Assembly: GCF_000469135.2 (NCBI RefSeq) | Contig: NZ_CP048117.1 | Span: 1,587,501 to 1,651,500, forward strand | Length of the DNA: 64,000 nucleotides | Direction of reading: 5' to 3' | From: Bacillus sp. SB49 | Lineage (GTDB): Bacteria; Bacillota; Bacilli; Bacillales; Halobacillaceae | Part shown: positions 44,775 through 54,362 of the stretch, piece after piece | Numbering within the stretch: position 1 is the stretch's first letter | Layout of the letters: every line of letters begins with the position of its first letter | Made by a program: the position numbers and the translations under genes | The notes under the pieces: generated by a model | What the model saw: only the letters and a program-made list of their open reading frames with translations | The model's database searches: none | Told to the model about the DNA's origin: nothing

Positions 44775-44948
44775 ATGGCAGTACCTAAGCGTAGAACGTC
44801 TAAAAAAGTCAAAAACCAACGCCGTACTCACAAGAAACTTCACGCACCAGGAATGGTGAAATGTGATAACTGTGGTGAGTACTCCAAACCACACCATGTT
44901 TGCAAATCTTGTGGACAATACAACGGAAAACAAGTGGTGAACAACTAA
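44775..44948 (+). CDS. rpmF: Ribosomal protein bL32
   Basis: 57 residues: [20 protein letters not shown] start and zinc ribbon with CDNC and CKSC (C+ form that needs zinc). AAAGGAGGTG, a near-perfect ribosome site, lies five bases before ATG 44775; the frame's earlier ATG at 44766 is inside it. Second gene after ylbN, followed by a terminator. Confidence 0.98.
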   Translation: MAVPKRRTSKKVKNQRRTHKKLHAPGMVKCDNCGEYSKPHHVCKSCGQYNGKQVVNN

Positions 44949-44956
44949 GTTCATCG

Positions 44957-44992
44957 AAAAGGGCTTCGACTTCGGTCGAGGCTCTTTTTTTT
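44957..44992 (+). terminator. Terminator of ylbN-rpmF
   Basis: AAAAGGGCTTCGAC / GTCGAGGCTCTTTT with TTCG loop, GU pairs, eight T residues. Confidence 0.92.
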
Positions 44993-45053
44993 GCGGATAA
45001 GCCTGTTGTTCTTTCCTTGTTCTGGTACATTAGTAAGAAAGGGGGAGACACAC

Positions 45054-45806
45054 ATGTCATATATTTTAGTAGAGCGTAAGCGGGAGGGCGTTGCCGTGCT
45101 CACGATGAATCGACCGGAGAAGCGAAATGCTGTGAATCAGAAGATGGCGGAAGAAATGCTGGATGCACTGACCGACCTCGCGGCTGATCGTTCGTTGAAA
45201 CTGCTTGTTGTGACCGGAGCAGGGGACAGGGCTTTCTGTGCAGGAGGAGATCTGGAAGAACTGCACGGCGATATCAGTGGGGAAGAGGCATTTCGTCTGT
45301 TGTCCCCGATGAAGGACGTATTGTATGCTCTCGCTCTGTTCCCACTACCAACCATCGCATTACTGAACGGAGATGCAAGAGGAGGGGGATGTGAAATTGC
45401 CACCGCTTGTGATTTCCGCTACGCGGTTCCGGGAACGAAAGCAGGATTTATTCAGGGAAGTCTGGGAATCATCCCCGGCTGGGGCGGCGGTGTCTTGTTA
45501 TACAAGAAAGTTCGTCCGGAAACTGCCGTCCGGTGGTTAATGGAAGCGTCGATGTTTGATATGGAAGAGGCTTATCATTATGGATGGTTACATAAAAAGA
45601 TTATGGTAAACCTAGATCGCTTATTCGCCCCTTTTACAGCCAAGTCTATAAAACAATTAAGGGTGTTGAAAGAACAATATGTCAGAGAGCTGGGTGCAGA
45701 CGAGCTTGCGGAACGAATGGAAGCAGAAGTCCGGACGTGTTCCGACTTATGGGACTCAAAAGAACATAAAGAAGCGGTCCGAAGATTCCGGGAGAGAAAA
45801 AGATGA
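45054..45806 (+). CDS. Enoyl-CoA hydratase/isomerase family protein
   Basis: 250 residues, crotonase fold. CoA/oxyanion motifs: FCAGGDLEEL near residue 63 and NGDARGGGCEIATACD near 106, followed by FIQGSLGIIPGWGG with the second catalytic-region Gly pair. The typical Glu at the hydratase position is replaced in part of the motif, so hydratase versus isomerase or other activity cannot be decided. AAAGGGGGAG precedes ATG. Not part of this region in B. subtilis. Confidence 0.87.
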   Translation: MSYILVERKREGVAVLTMNRPEKRNAVNQKMAEEMLDALTDLAADRSLKLLVVTGAGDRAFCAGGDLEELHGDISGEEAFRLLSPMKDVLYALALFPLPTIALLNGDARGGGCEIATACDFRYAVPGTKAGFIQGSLGIIPGWGGGVLLYKKVRPETAVRWLMEASMFDMEEAYHYGWLHKKIMVNLDRLFAPFTAKSIKQLRVLKEQYVRELGADELAERMEAEVRTCSDLWDSKEHKEAVRRFRERKR

Positions 45807-45870
45807 GGAATGCGATTCTATCAATCCCCCCTTATGCATAACTATAAGCAAACGATAGAGGAGGGATGCT

Positions 45871-46353
45871 ATGGATGCTCCTAGACAAGACGCCTGGAAG
45901 GACGAGGAAGACGTCTTTCTTGCAGATACGGTACTGAAATATATCACAGAGGGAAAAACACAGCTCGAGGCCTTTCAGGAAGTTGCGGAGAAGCTGCATC
46001 GAACCCCCGCTGCATGCGGATTCAGGTGGAATGCGACCGTCCGTAAACAGTATCAGAAGGAAATCCAGGAAGCGAAAAACAGCCGGAAAGCGACACGTAC
46101 ACTGTATACGGCTGCTTCCGGAAACGGCGAGACGCCGATGTCGCTTGATGCTGCTATTTCTTTTCTGAAGGAAATGAAAAGCAGACAATACGATGAACAA
46201 GGCAAGGAAAGCCTCGAAGTTCAGCTGAGGCAGTTGAATGAAGCGAACGAGAAGTTAAGAGAAGAGCTCAAGCAATGGGAAGCGGCGTGGAATGAGATGG
46301 ATAAGCTCGTCCACTGGGTGAAGGAAAAGCGTAAAAGTGAAAGTGGCGTGTAA
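45871..46353 (+). CDS. ylbO: RsfA-family transcriptional regulator YlbO
   Basis: 160 residues. N-terminal Myb/SANT-like helix-turn-helix (DAWKDEEDVFLADTVLKYI ... CGFRWNATVRKQY) and a C-terminal coiled coil (about 105-150, LRQLNEANEKLREELKQWE). Related to RsfA, a prespore regulator of sigma-F genes; in B. subtilis ylbO also belongs to the sporulation programme. GAGGAGGG precedes ATG. Conserved between rpmF and ylbP. Confidence 0.9.
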   Translation: MDAPRQDAWKDEEDVFLADTVLKYITEGKTQLEAFQEVAEKLHRTPAACGFRWNATVRKQYQKEIQEAKNSRKATRTLYTAASGNGETPMSLDAAISFLKEMKSRQYDEQGKESLEVQLRQLNEANEKLREELKQWEAAWNEMDKLVHWVKEKRKSESGV

Positions 46354-46418
46354 TCATTTAATAAAAGCGTGGACTTCTTCTCTATTATCTTCCTATTTAC
46401 CGCACACACGCCAATGAA

Positions 46419-46451
46419 AAAGGCCCCTACCAAACAGCGTAGAGGCCTTTC
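46419..46451. terminator. Bidirectional terminator between ylbO and ylbP
   Basis: AAAGGCCCCTAC / GTAGAGGCCTTT hairpin with CAAACAGC loop. Confidence 0.88.
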
Positions 46452-46456
46452 TTCGT

Positions 46457-46945
46457 TTATTTCTCTTCTGCGGGCCGCTCCTCGACTCCCGAAGGAAGCC
46501 AGATAAGAGGGTTCTCCCCAAGATCTCTTTCCACATCGTAATGGGCTTTTTGGAAGCCCATCTTTTCCCAAAAACTGTGTGAGTTAATGCGCGGGTTTGT
46601 TTTCAGTGGAAGATCATAGCCTTTTGCGAACTCTACGAGCGCTTTTCCATATCCAAGACCACGATAGTCAGGAAGCACCTCGAGCTTCCATAACTCCAGA
46701 TAATCCTGAGGAGGCTTGAAGTAATGGTCATATTTCGATTTCACACGATATAAGCTCATCCGCGCAACTAAAGCGCTTCCATGATAAATGCCGTAAAATG
46801 GTGATTCACTGTCATTCTCTACAATATTGCTCTCAAGATCCTCCAGCATCGTAAGTTCCTGATTGCCATATTCCTTGAACCTCTTGAATTCTTCCAGCGT
46901 TTTATAATTGACCAGTAGCGGCTGGACTTTCATTTTCGTTGTCAT
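46457..46945 (-). CDS. ylbP: GNAT N-acetyltransferase YlbP
   Basis: 162 residues. Acetyl-CoA loop VLPDYRGLGYGKAL near residue 95 and the following SFWEKMGFQ segment show a GNAT fold. Position and length match B. subtilis YlbP. Substrate unknown. ATG is preceded by AAAGGGGATTCC. Convergent with ylbO over a shared terminator. Confidence 0.88.
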   Translation of the reverse strand: MTTKMKVQPLLVNYKTLEEFKRFKEYGNQELTMLEDLESNIVENDSESPFYGIYHGSALVARMSLYRVKSKYDHYFKPPQDYLELWKLEVLPDYRGLGYGKALVEFAKGYDLPLKTNPRINSHSFWEKMGFQKAHYDVERDLGENPLIWLPSGVEERPAEEK

Positions 46946-47103
46946 GATGGAATCCCCTTTCTTATATCTGTATCTCTCTATATTATAATATAAAAAAATT
47001 CAGAAATAAATGAACAATTGGTTCGTGGACAAGAATCGACTGCACCAGCAGAAACTATTCTGCTACAATAGGGAATTAGAATGGGAAGAAATGGGGAGGA
47101 TTC

Positions 47104-47982
47104 ATGAAAATAGGAATAGTTGGAGCCGGGGCTGTCGGATTGCTCGCCGGCGCATACCTGGGCAGACACCACGAGGTACATATGATCGTGCGGCGCGAAG
47201 AACAAAGGAGAATGTTGACAAAGAACGGAATTGCCTGCGATACGCTTGAAAGTCCCGTCCCTGTAAAGGCTTCGCGCTCCTTGGATGAGGAGGTGGACCT
47301 TATCCTTTTGACCGTAAAGCAGCATCATCTTCCGGATGTGTTGGATGATGGACTCCCGGCCGGTGTCCCGTTATTATTTCTGCAAAACGGTATGACGCAC
47401 TATAGGCGTGCTTCCCTCGATCCGCGTCCGTGTTTTACAGGAATTGTGGAACATGGAGCGAGGAAAGAAAACGATTGCTCCGTCCGTCACACAGGGAAAG
47501 GTGTCATGCGAATAGCGCCGTTAACAGACGAGGGCTTTGGGGTATATCGCCGCCTGTTTGAGGCGCTTGCGGAAGAGGATTTCCCGATTTATTTGGAGGG
47601 ACGGGCGGAGACGATGCTGAAGAAAAAGCTTCTTGTGAATGCGGTCATTAATCCTGTAACCGCCGTCTTTAAAGTGAGAAACGGAGAACTGCTTACCAAC
47701 CCTTATCTTAGCGATATAGCACGGAAACTCTGTGAAGAAGCCTGTGACGTCCTTTCTCTCTCTTTTCCGGACGAATGGGACAGGGTATGTCGGATCGCAG
47801 AGAAGACAGGCAGCAACCATTCTTCCATGCTTGTTGACCTTATGGAAGGGAGACAGACAGAAGTGGATGCCATATCCGGCTATATTTTAGAAGAGGGCAC
47901 CCGGCCGCTTCCCTATCATGAGTTCATCGTTACCGCTGTCCGGGCCATAGAATGGGAGGAAGGAGGGAATACGAATGAGTGA
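47104..47982 (+). CDS. panE: 2-dehydropantoate 2-reductase
   Basis: 292 residues; reduces ketopantoate with NADPH in pantothenate and CoA synthesis. Rossmann motif GAGAVG at 7-12, then LLTVKQHH and FLQNGM, and the C-terminal all-helical domain with KKKLLVNAVINPVTAV containing the catalytic Lys and Asn. Equivalent to ylbQ. GGGGAGG precedes ATG. Overlaps the DUF3397 gene by 8 bases. Confidence 0.93.
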   Translation: MKIGIVGAGAVGLLAGAYLGRHHEVHMIVRREEQRRMLTKNGIACDTLESPVPVKASRSLDEEVDLILLTVKQHHLPDVLDDGLPAGVPLLFLQNGMTHYRRASLDPRPCFTGIVEHGARKENDCSVRHTGKGVMRIAPLTDEGFGVYRRLFEALAEEDFPIYLEGRAETMLKKKLLVNAVINPVTAVFKVRNGELLTNPYLSDIARKLCEEACDVLSLSFPDEWDRVCRIAEKTGSNHSSMLVDLMEGRQTEVDAISGYILEEGTRPLPYHEFIVTAVRAIEWEEGGNTNE

Positions 47983-48358
47983 TCTTTTTGTGTATGTCAT
48001 TGCAGGAATCGTGACCCTGCCGATTCCGTTTCTCGTCCTCTTTTATTTATGCGCACGCAAAATGAGCCGCTATAAGCTTAAGGCTCTCCACCGTACGGCC
48101 AATTACACAGCACCAGTCTTCATCTTAGCTGTCCACGTGCTTCTGATCGTATTGTTCGACCGCAGCTTTTTATCTGTCATCATCATCTTATTACTGTTAT
48201 TATTTGCTGCATCGATCATTGCCCAGTATAAGTGGAAGGAGGAAGTCCGCTTTTTACGGGCGTGGAGAAGCTTGTGGCGGGTAAGCTTCCTGTTGTTCAT
48301 GGTTCTGTATATGGGTTTGTCCTTGTTCGGCTTGGTCGACAGGCTGTTCTTCAGTTGA
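47975..48358 (+). CDS. DUF3397 family membrane protein
   Basis: 127 residues with four membrane helices (about 6-26, 43-62, 63-82, 100-121) and basic loops. Matches the DUF3397 family found between panE and bshC in Bacillaceae. Function unknown. Start ATG lies inside the end of panE, with GGAGGAAGGAGGG upstream as ribosome site, so translation is coupled. Confidence 0.82.
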   Translation: MSDLFVYVIAGIVTLPIPFLVLFYLCARKMSRYKLKALHRTANYTAPVFILAVHVLLIVLFDRSFLSVIIILLLLLFAASIIAQYKWKEEVRFLRAWRSLWRVSFLLFMVLYMGLSLFGLVDRLFFS

Positions 48359-48516
48359 TATGGTGGGGGGAGCCATACGGAGATACGACGCCTGGAAACG
48401 CGGGTTCCGTATCTTCTCCAAACAGATGAGGTGAAGTATCCTCCTGTTTTTTGTACAATACAAGAGGATACATACTTCAACCATGTAACTTCAGCAAATA
48501 AAGGAGCCATATAGAT

Positions 48517-50142
48517 ATGCGTATCGACCCAATACAATTACCGTCCAAGCAAGCGTTCTTCCAGGATTATAAACAGAATTATGAAGCGGTAGCCGACCGT
48601 TTTGCGTACCACCCTTTCGAAGATACGACCTGGCAGGCAAGACTGGACAGGCTGAAAAAACAGCCTTATCAGCGGGAAGCCTTGGCAGAAGTGCTGACAG
48701 AAATGAATACCCGCTGGGATGCGCCCGCCGCCTCTATGGAAAATATTGAGAAACTGAAAGAAGAAGACAGTGTCGTTGTCATAGCCGGACAGCAGGCAGG
48801 GCTTCTTACAGGACCGCTTTACTCCGTCCACAAGATCATCTCTGTCCTGCAGCTGGCGAAGGAAAGCGAGAGAGCAACGGGGCGGAAGGTAGTCCCGGTT
48901 TTCTGGATCGCCGGGGAAGACCACGACTTTGATGAAATCCACCATGTGTTCATGAAAGAAGATGACCACATGCGTAAGATGACCATCGACCACATGCCGG
49001 AAACGAAAGCATCGGTTTCAGAACTGGACATCGATCAGGAGAAGGGGCGTAAATGGCTGAAGGATGTCTTTCAGATGATTCCGGAAACCGAATATACCCT
49101 GGATCTGTTCAAGGAAATGGACCGTCAGTTGAACGAGTCCAAGACGTACACGGACTTCTTTGCTCGATTGGTGTATCGCTTGTTCCCGGATGAGGGGATC
49201 GTTTTGATCGATGCCCATGCCCCGGAAGTGAGAGAACTGGAGTCGGATTATTTTAAGAATATGATTGAGCACAACCGTGAAATTGCCCAGGGGGTATATG
49301 CTGTCCTTCAGAAGAACCGCCAGGCCGGCTACGAAACACTACTGGACAGTGAAATCAATGACGCTCACCTCTTTTACCACCGGGGAAAAGAGCGCATTCT
49401 CCTTAACCGGGAGGAAGACGGGATGTTCCGAGGGAAAAATAATGAAGTGGCTTTATCGAAAGAGGAGCTGCTTCACATAGCAGAGCACTCTCCACAGCAA
49501 TTGAGTAACAACGTGGTGACAAGGCCGTTGATGCAGGAGTCGTTATTCCCGGTGCTTGCTTTTATCGGTGGTCCCGGTGAAATCAACTACTGGTCTGCCC
49601 TTAAACCAGCCTTCGATGCGACGGGTCTCTGTATGCCGCCTGTCTTCCCGAGGCTGTCCTTTACACTCGTCGACCAGAAGACTGGGCAGAGCCTGGAGAA
49701 GTTCCAGATCACAGCTGAGCATGCTGTCCGATACGGTGTCGCCGGGGAGAAAGTCAATTGGCTTGCCGCGATGAGTCAGCCTCCGATTGGACGTCTGTCT
49801 GAACAAGTAAAGGAAGAGATCGGCCGTGTGCATGCTCCTTTACGACAGACATCTGCCGGTATCAGTACAGATCTCGGGCAGCTTGCAGAGAAGAACCTGC
49901 AATATATCCTGGATCATATCGATTATATGGAGAAGCGTCTCCACCAATCCATGGAAAACCGTCATCAATATGAAATGGATCTTTTTGCGGACATCGATGT
50001 CACACTTCATCCATCCGGGGGCCTTCAAGAACGAGTGTGGAGCATTCTCCCATGGGTCAACCAGCACGGGATGGAGTTGTTCAGCCGGTTGAATAGACAC
50101 CATCTGAGCTTTGAGCAGGACCATTTTGTCGTATATTTGTAG
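48517..50142 (+). CDS. bshC: Bacillithiol biosynthesis cysteine-adding enzyme BshC
   Basis: 541 residues, full length. Adds cysteine to GlcN-malate, the last step of bacillithiol synthesis. IAGQQAGLLTGPLYSVHK is the signature of the Rossmann core, VFWIAGEDHDFDEI follows, and there is a coiled-coil region near residues 455-485. Indicates that this organism uses bacillithiol. AAAGGAGCC precedes ATG 48517. Positioned before mraZ, as in B. subtilis (yllA). Confidence 0.95.
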   Translation: MRIDPIQLPSKQAFFQDYKQNYEAVADRFAYHPFEDTTWQARLDRLKKQPYQREALAEVLTEMNTRWDAPAASMENIEKLKEEDSVVVIAGQQAGLLTGPLYSVHKIISVLQLAKESERATGRKVVPVFWIAGEDHDFDEIHHVFMKEDDHMRKMTIDHMPETKASVSELDIDQEKGRKWLKDVFQMIPETEYTLDLFKEMDRQLNESKTYTDFFARLVYRLFPDEGIVLIDAHAPEVRELESDYFKNMIEHNREIAQGVYAVLQKNRQAGYETLLDSEINDAHLFYHRGKERILLNREEDGMFRGKNNEVALSKEELLHIAEHSPQQLSNNVVTRPLMQESLFPVLAFIGGPGEINYWSALKPAFDATGLCMPPVFPRLSFTLVDQKTGQSLEKFQITAEHAVRYGVAGEKVNWLAAMSQPPIGRLSEQVKEEIGRVHAPLRQTSAGISTDLGQLAEKNLQYILDHIDYMEKRLHQSMENRHQYEMDLFADIDVTLHPSGGLQERVWSILPWVNQHGMELFSRLNRHHLSFEQDHFVVYL

Positions 50143-50192
50143 GGGAAGTCACCCACTTTCTACCACGAACAGAAAAATAGCTTCCACCCTTT

Positions 50193-50221
50193 AAAATCCT
50201 GCCTTTCGAGGCAGGATTTTT
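50193..50221 (+). terminator. Terminator of bshC
   Basis: AAAATCCTGCCT / AGGCAGGATTTT hairpin with TTCG loop and T tail. Confidence 0.93.
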
Positions 50222-50250
50222 GCTGTTGGGAGAGAATGAATAAAAAGTAA

Positions 50251-50280
50251 GTGGAGAAAAGTGGGGCGATGTGGTAAGGT
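50251..50280 (+). promoter_or_regulatory. Putative MraZ-binding boxes
   Basis: Three direct GTGG repeats start at 50251, 50261 and 50271, exactly ten bases apart, 25-54 bases before mraZ. Spacing of one helical turn and the AAGTGG core agree with MraZ operators described in other bacteria. Confidence 0.75.
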
Positions 50281-50304
50281 GAAATCAGAAGGTGGGGGAA
50301 CTCT

Positions 50305-50736
50305 ATGTTCATGGGTGAATACCAACATAACATCGATGCGAAAGGAAGGATTATTGTGCCTTCCAAGTTCCGCCCCGATCTCGGCGAAAGCTTCGTCCTG
50401 ACCAGGGGTTTAGATCAATGTTTGTTTGCTTATCCTATGGATGAATGGAGACTGTTGGAAGAGAAGCTTAAAAAGCTTCCCCTTACTAAGAAAGATGCCC
50501 GGGCCTTCACCCGCTTCTTCTTCTCCGGTGCTGTTGAATGCGAAGTGGACAAACAGGGGAGGGTGAATGTCCCCCCGACACTTCGGAAGTATGCATCATT
50601 GGAAAAGGAATGTGTCGTGATCGGTGTTTCCAACCGAATCGAGTTTTGGAGTCATGAAGAATGGGAAAGTTATTTCGAGGCATCGGAAGAATCCTTCTCA
50701 GAGATTGCAGAGAATATGTTGGATTTTGATATCTGA
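50305..50736 (+). CDS. mraZ: Transcriptional regulator MraZ
   Basis: 143 residues, two AbrB-like SpoVT domains: [16 protein letters not shown] (about 8-23) and [19 protein letters not shown] (about 79-97). In other bacteria MraZ binds repeats upstream of its own gene and represses the division/cell-wall cluster. ATG 50305 follows GGTGGGGG. First gene of the dcw cluster here; three GTGG repeats are found directly upstream. Confidence 0.96.
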   Translation: MFMGEYQHNIDAKGRIIVPSKFRPDLGESFVLTRGLDQCLFAYPMDEWRLLEEKLKKLPLTKKDARAFTRFFFSGAVECEVDKQGRVNVPPTLRKYASLEKECVVIGVSNRIEFWSHEEWESYFEASEESFSEIAENMLDFDI

Positions 50737-50757
50737 CAAGCAGAAACGAGTGAAACC

Positions 50758-51738
50758 ATGTTTGAACATTATAGTGTATTGAAAAAAGAAACCATTGAAT
50801 ATTTAGCTGTCGATCCGAAAGGGATTTACGTAGACTGCACCCTCGGTGGTGGAGGACATTCCGAAGCGATCGCATCCGTGCTTGAAAGCGGAGGACGGCT
50901 GATCAGTTTCGATCAGGATGAGATTGCACTGGCAGCCGCAAAAGAAAGACTGGAGCCGTACGGAGATCGGGTGACGTTCGTCCATGCGAACTTCCGACAG
51001 CTGGAAGAAAAACTGGAAGAATTGGGCATCCCTGAAGTGGACGGGATCATTTATGACCTCGGTGTCTCCAGCCCTCAGCTGGACGTGGAAGAGCGTGGTT
51101 TCAGTTATCACCAGGATGCACCGCTTGATATGCGGATGGACCAAAGCCGCCCGTTAAGCGCAAAAGAAGTCGTTAACGATTGGGCATATGAGGATCTGGT
51201 TCGTATTTTCTTCAAATATGGAGAAGAGAAATTCTCGAAGCAGATCGCCCGTAAAATTGAAGCGGCAAGGGAAGATAAACCGATCGAAACGACGGGAGAA
51301 CTGGTGGAATTGATCAAGGATGGAATCCCTGCACCCGCAAGAAGAAAAGGCGGACACCCGGCTAAACGGATTTTCCAAGCCATTCGTATTGCGGTCAATG
51401 ATGAATTAGGTGCCTTTCAGGACAGCCTTCATCAGGCAGCGCGTTCCGTAAGCGTCGGCGGCAGAATCGCTGTCATCACATTCCATTCTCTTGAAGACCG
51501 CTTGTGTAAGCAGGCATTCAAGAAGTGGAGTTCGAATCCGCCGCTTCCGAAAAATCTGCCAATGATACCGGAGGATAAACAGCCACCTTTCCATCTCGTC
51601 AGCCGAAAGCCTATTGTGGCGGAAGAGGAAGAGCTTGAAGAGAATCGCCGTTCCCGTTCAGCCAAACTAAGAATCGTCGAGAAAGTCAAACCTTGGAATA
51701 AGGATTTTGAATTCAATGAAGGGTGGAAGCAAACATGA
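50758..51738 (+). CDS. rsmH: 16S rRNA (cytosine-N4-1402) methyltransferase RsmH
   Basis: 326 residues. SAM-binding GGGGHSEAI near residue 30, [24 protein letters not shown] and FHSLEDR motifs of RsmH (MraW). The ribosome site before ATG 50758 is weak (GAGTGA), so its translation may rely on mraZ. The stop overlaps the ftsL start (ATGA). Confidence 0.96.
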   Translation: MFEHYSVLKKETIEYLAVDPKGIYVDCTLGGGGHSEAIASVLESGGRLISFDQDEIALAAAKERLEPYGDRVTFVHANFRQLEEKLEELGIPEVDGIIYDLGVSSPQLDVEERGFSYHQDAPLDMRMDQSRPLSAKEVVNDWAYEDLVRIFFKYGEEKFSKQIARKIEAAREDKPIETTGELVELIKDGIPAPARRKGGHPAKRIFQAIRIAVNDELGAFQDSLHQAARSVSVGGRIAVITFHSLEDRLCKQAFKKWSSNPPLPKNLPMIPEDKQPPFHLVSRKPIVAEEEELEENRRSRSAKLRIVEKVKPWNKDFEFNEGWKQT

Positions 51739-52106
51739 GCGCGGAGCAAATAAGAAGACAAAGACAGCCTTTACATCAGCCTGATAAACAGAAGCAGGTG
51801 AAAGTAAAGGTACATAAAAAGAAGTGGATCAGTACAGGAGAGAAAGTGTTGTATTCCGTTTCCAGTGCCGTCGTCATCGCCGCCTCTGTATTCCTTGTTC
51901 AGTTCTCCTCCTCTACGGATTCTCTCAATAGAGACATCCGCAGTCTCGAGGAAAACATTTCGAAACAGGAATCGGTCAATGAGAATCTTGCCTATGAAGT
52001 CAAAGAATTAAGTAACCCGGACCGTATACTGGGTATTGCTAAAGAAAACGGGCTCGATATCCAAAACGCCAAAGTAAAACAGGCCGGAAAGGTTTCCGAT
52101 GAGTGA
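51735..52106 (+). CDS. ftsL: Cell division protein FtsL
   Basis: 123 residues: cytoplasmic basic region (1-36), one helix (about 40-57, [19 protein letters not shown]) and an extracytoplasmic coiled-coil (about 60-105). It forms the DivIC-DivIB-FtsL septal complex. ATG 51735 overlaps the rsmH stop. In B. subtilis FtsL is short-lived; the N-terminal tag is where turnover signals lie. Confidence 0.93.
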   Translation: MSAEQIRRQRQPLHQPDKQKQVKVKVHKKKWISTGEKVLYSVSSAVVIAASVFLVQFSSSTDSLNRDIRSLEENISKQESVNENLAYEVKELSNPDRILGIAKENGLDIQNAKVKQAGKVSDE

Positions 52107-52127
52107 CTCTCACTCAGGTGATGCGTG

Positions 52128-54275
52128 ATGAAGAATAAGAAAACCAATCGCAGCGCCGCCCTGCTTCTGTTGGCTTTTGGAGTCCTGTTCCTCGTCATCG
52201 CGGGTCGTTTCTTATATATTGAAACGGCTCCGAAAGTCGAAGGGGTGGACTTGAAGAAGTGGGCGGAGAACGTGCGGAAGACGACCTATGATATCGATGC
52301 AACACGAGGCAAGATTTACGATAAGAACGGGATGGTTCTTGCTTACGACCGTCCGACTTATCGGATCTATGCGATTCTGGATCCGGATTATTCCATAAAT
52401 TCCGCGGAGCCGAACCATCTGCAGGATGTGGATGAAGCAGCGGAGAAGCTTGCTCCGATTCTTGAGATGGATGCGAGTGAAATTAAGGAGAAAATCGTAG
52501 ACGGCCAGGAAAACGATCGGTTCCAAATCGAATTCGGTTCTAAGGGCCGTGATCTTTCACAGGCGAAAAAGGAAGAAATTGAGGATCTTGACATAAGTGG
52601 CATAAACTTTACAGAAGAAGCGAAGCGCTATTATCCAAACGGGATGTTCGCTTCTCATATCATCGGCTTTGCCCGGACATCGGAAGGGGAAATATCCGGT
52701 GTGACCGGCATCGAAAAGCAGATGGAGAAGTATTTGAAAGAGACGAAGGGCGAAATCAGTTACGAGCGGGATAAGTATGGGACGAAGCTGCTGAATCCGA
52801 ATGAAGTGATGAAAGAACCGGAAAACGGGGACGAAGTCTACTTGACGATCGATCAGAAGATTCAGACATTCCTGGAAGATGCGATGTCGGAAGTGGATGA
52901 GCAGTACAACCCTAAGAAAATCATGGCGGCGGTAATGGACCCGAAAACGGGCGAAATCCTCGCGATGAGTAACCGACCGAGCTACAATCCGAACGCAATC
53001 GGAGATGTAGACAACTGGTATAACGACATGATTTCCAACCCGTTTGAACCCGGGTCGACCGTAAAGATGTTCACTTGGGCAAGTGCGATTGAAGCAGGCG
53101 TCTATAAAGGAAGTGACATGTTCAAGTCAGGGACGTACAAGGTGACGGAAGACTCGCCTGTCATCGGGGACCATAACAACCGGAACGGCTGGGGGTCCAT
53201 AACGTATGATGAAGGCTTCCAGCGTTCATCCAACGTGGCGGCTTCCAAGCTTGCGTACGATGTGCTGGGACCGGAGAAACTTCGTAAATATTTCTCTGAC
53301 TTTCACCTTGATAAGAAGACGGGGATCGACCTTCCGAATGAAAGCAACGGAAGAATCGTATTCGATCGTCCGATCGAGCAGATAACGACAGCCTTTGGAC
53401 AGGGATCGACGTTCACGCCGATCCAACTGATGACGGCGGCGACGTCGATTGCCAATGATGGTCAGATGATGAAACCATACGTTCTTTCGAAAATCACCTC
53501 CAGTGAGGACGGCAAGGTCGTGAAAGAAAATAAACCGGAACAAATCGGAGCACCGATTTCCCCGGATACGGCGAAACAGATGAGAGATCTGCTCGGAACC
53601 GTCGTCACTTCCGAGCACGGCACGGGTCAGTCGTTCAAGCTGAATGACTATTCGTTAGCTGGAAAGACTGGTACGGCACAAATAAGTGAACCCGGCCAAG
53701 GCTATCTTACAGGCAGAAACAATTACGTTTTCTCCTTCATGGGAATGGCACCGAAAGAAGACCCGGAACTTCTTATGTATGTCGCTGTCCAGCAGCCGGA
53801 CCTTGAACCGACGGAACTTGGATCGGAGCCGGTTTCCTATATCGTGAAGACGGTCATGGAGAACAGTCTGCATTATATGGATATCAAGCCGGATAAAGAA
53901 GTAGAAGAGCCTATGACCCCGCTCTCCCTGCCTGATGTCACAGACCAGCCGGCAGATGAAGCGGCCCGCAAACTGAAAGAGACTTTCGAAAATGTGGAAG
54001 TCATCGGCGATGGCAGTAAAGTGACAGCCGTTCTACCTGAACCCGGTACGAAAGTGGTAGAGAACCAAAAGATCATGATCGTCACGGATCAGCCGAAGAT
54101 GCCTGACTTGACCGGTTATTCCATCAGGGATATCCAGCGTCTTGCGCGGCATTTCAAACTGAATATTGAAACAATGGGTAATGGATATGTTGAAAAACAA
54201 AGCATACCGGCAGGCTCACCAATAAAAGAAGGAGGCTATCTGGTGGTGGAACTTTCCCCTCCGGCCTCTGAGTAA
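52128..54275 (+). CDS. pbpB: Penicillin-binding protein 2B (septal transpeptidase)
   Basis: 715 residues. One N-terminal helix (about 8-26), dimerisation domain, and transpeptidase domain with EPGSTVKMF (active-site Ser-x-x-Lys), SSN and AGKTGT; then two PASTA domains (about 590-715) starting LSLPDVTDQPADEAARKL and MPDLTGYSIRDIQRLA. Class B PBP needed for septal cross-linking with FtsW-type partner. ATG 52128 is six bases after AGGTGA; GTG 52125 is an alternative. Next to spoVD. Confidence 0.94.
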   Translation: MKNKKTNRSAALLLLAFGVLFLVIAGRFLYIETAPKVEGVDLKKWAENVRKTTYDIDATRGKIYDKNGMVLAYDRPTYRIYAILDPDYSINSAEPNHLQDVDEAAEKLAPILEMDASEIKEKIVDGQENDRFQIEFGSKGRDLSQAKKEEIEDLDISGINFTEEAKRYYPNGMFASHIIGFARTSEGEISGVTGIEKQMEKYLKETKGEISYERDKYGTKLLNPNEVMKEPENGDEVYLTIDQKIQTFLEDAMSEVDEQYNPKKIMAAVMDPKTGEILAMSNRPSYNPNAIGDVDNWYNDMISNPFEPGSTVKMFTWASAIEAGVYKGSDMFKSGTYKVTEDSPVIGDHNNRNGWGSITYDEGFQRSSNVAASKLAYDVLGPEKLRKYFSDFHLDKKTGIDLPNESNGRIVFDRPIEQITTAFGQGSTFTPIQLMTAATSIANDGQMMKPYVLSKITSSEDGKVVKENKPEQIGAPISPDTAKQMRDLLGTVVTSEHGTGQSFKLNDYSLAGKTGTAQISEPGQGYLTGRNNYVFSFMGMAPKEDPELLMYVAVQQPDLEPTELGSEPVSYIVKTVMENSLHYMDIKPDKEVEEPMTPLSLPDVTDQPADEAARKLKETFENVEVIGDGSKVTAVLPEPGTKVVENQKIMIVTDQPKMPDLTGYSIRDIQRLARHFKLNIETMGNGYVEKQSIPAGSPIKEGGYLVVELSPPASE

Positions 54276-54362
54276 CACCATTCCAGGCAGTGTTCTAATC
54301 GTTTCTTGATTGCATATAGTGATACAAGCTGACTCTAACGACTTTTCAAAGGAGTTTAAGAG

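Noticed and set aside
54300-54330. Sigma-E promoter before spoVD
   Set aside because: GATACAAG is a partial -10 match, but no -35 at the right spacing.
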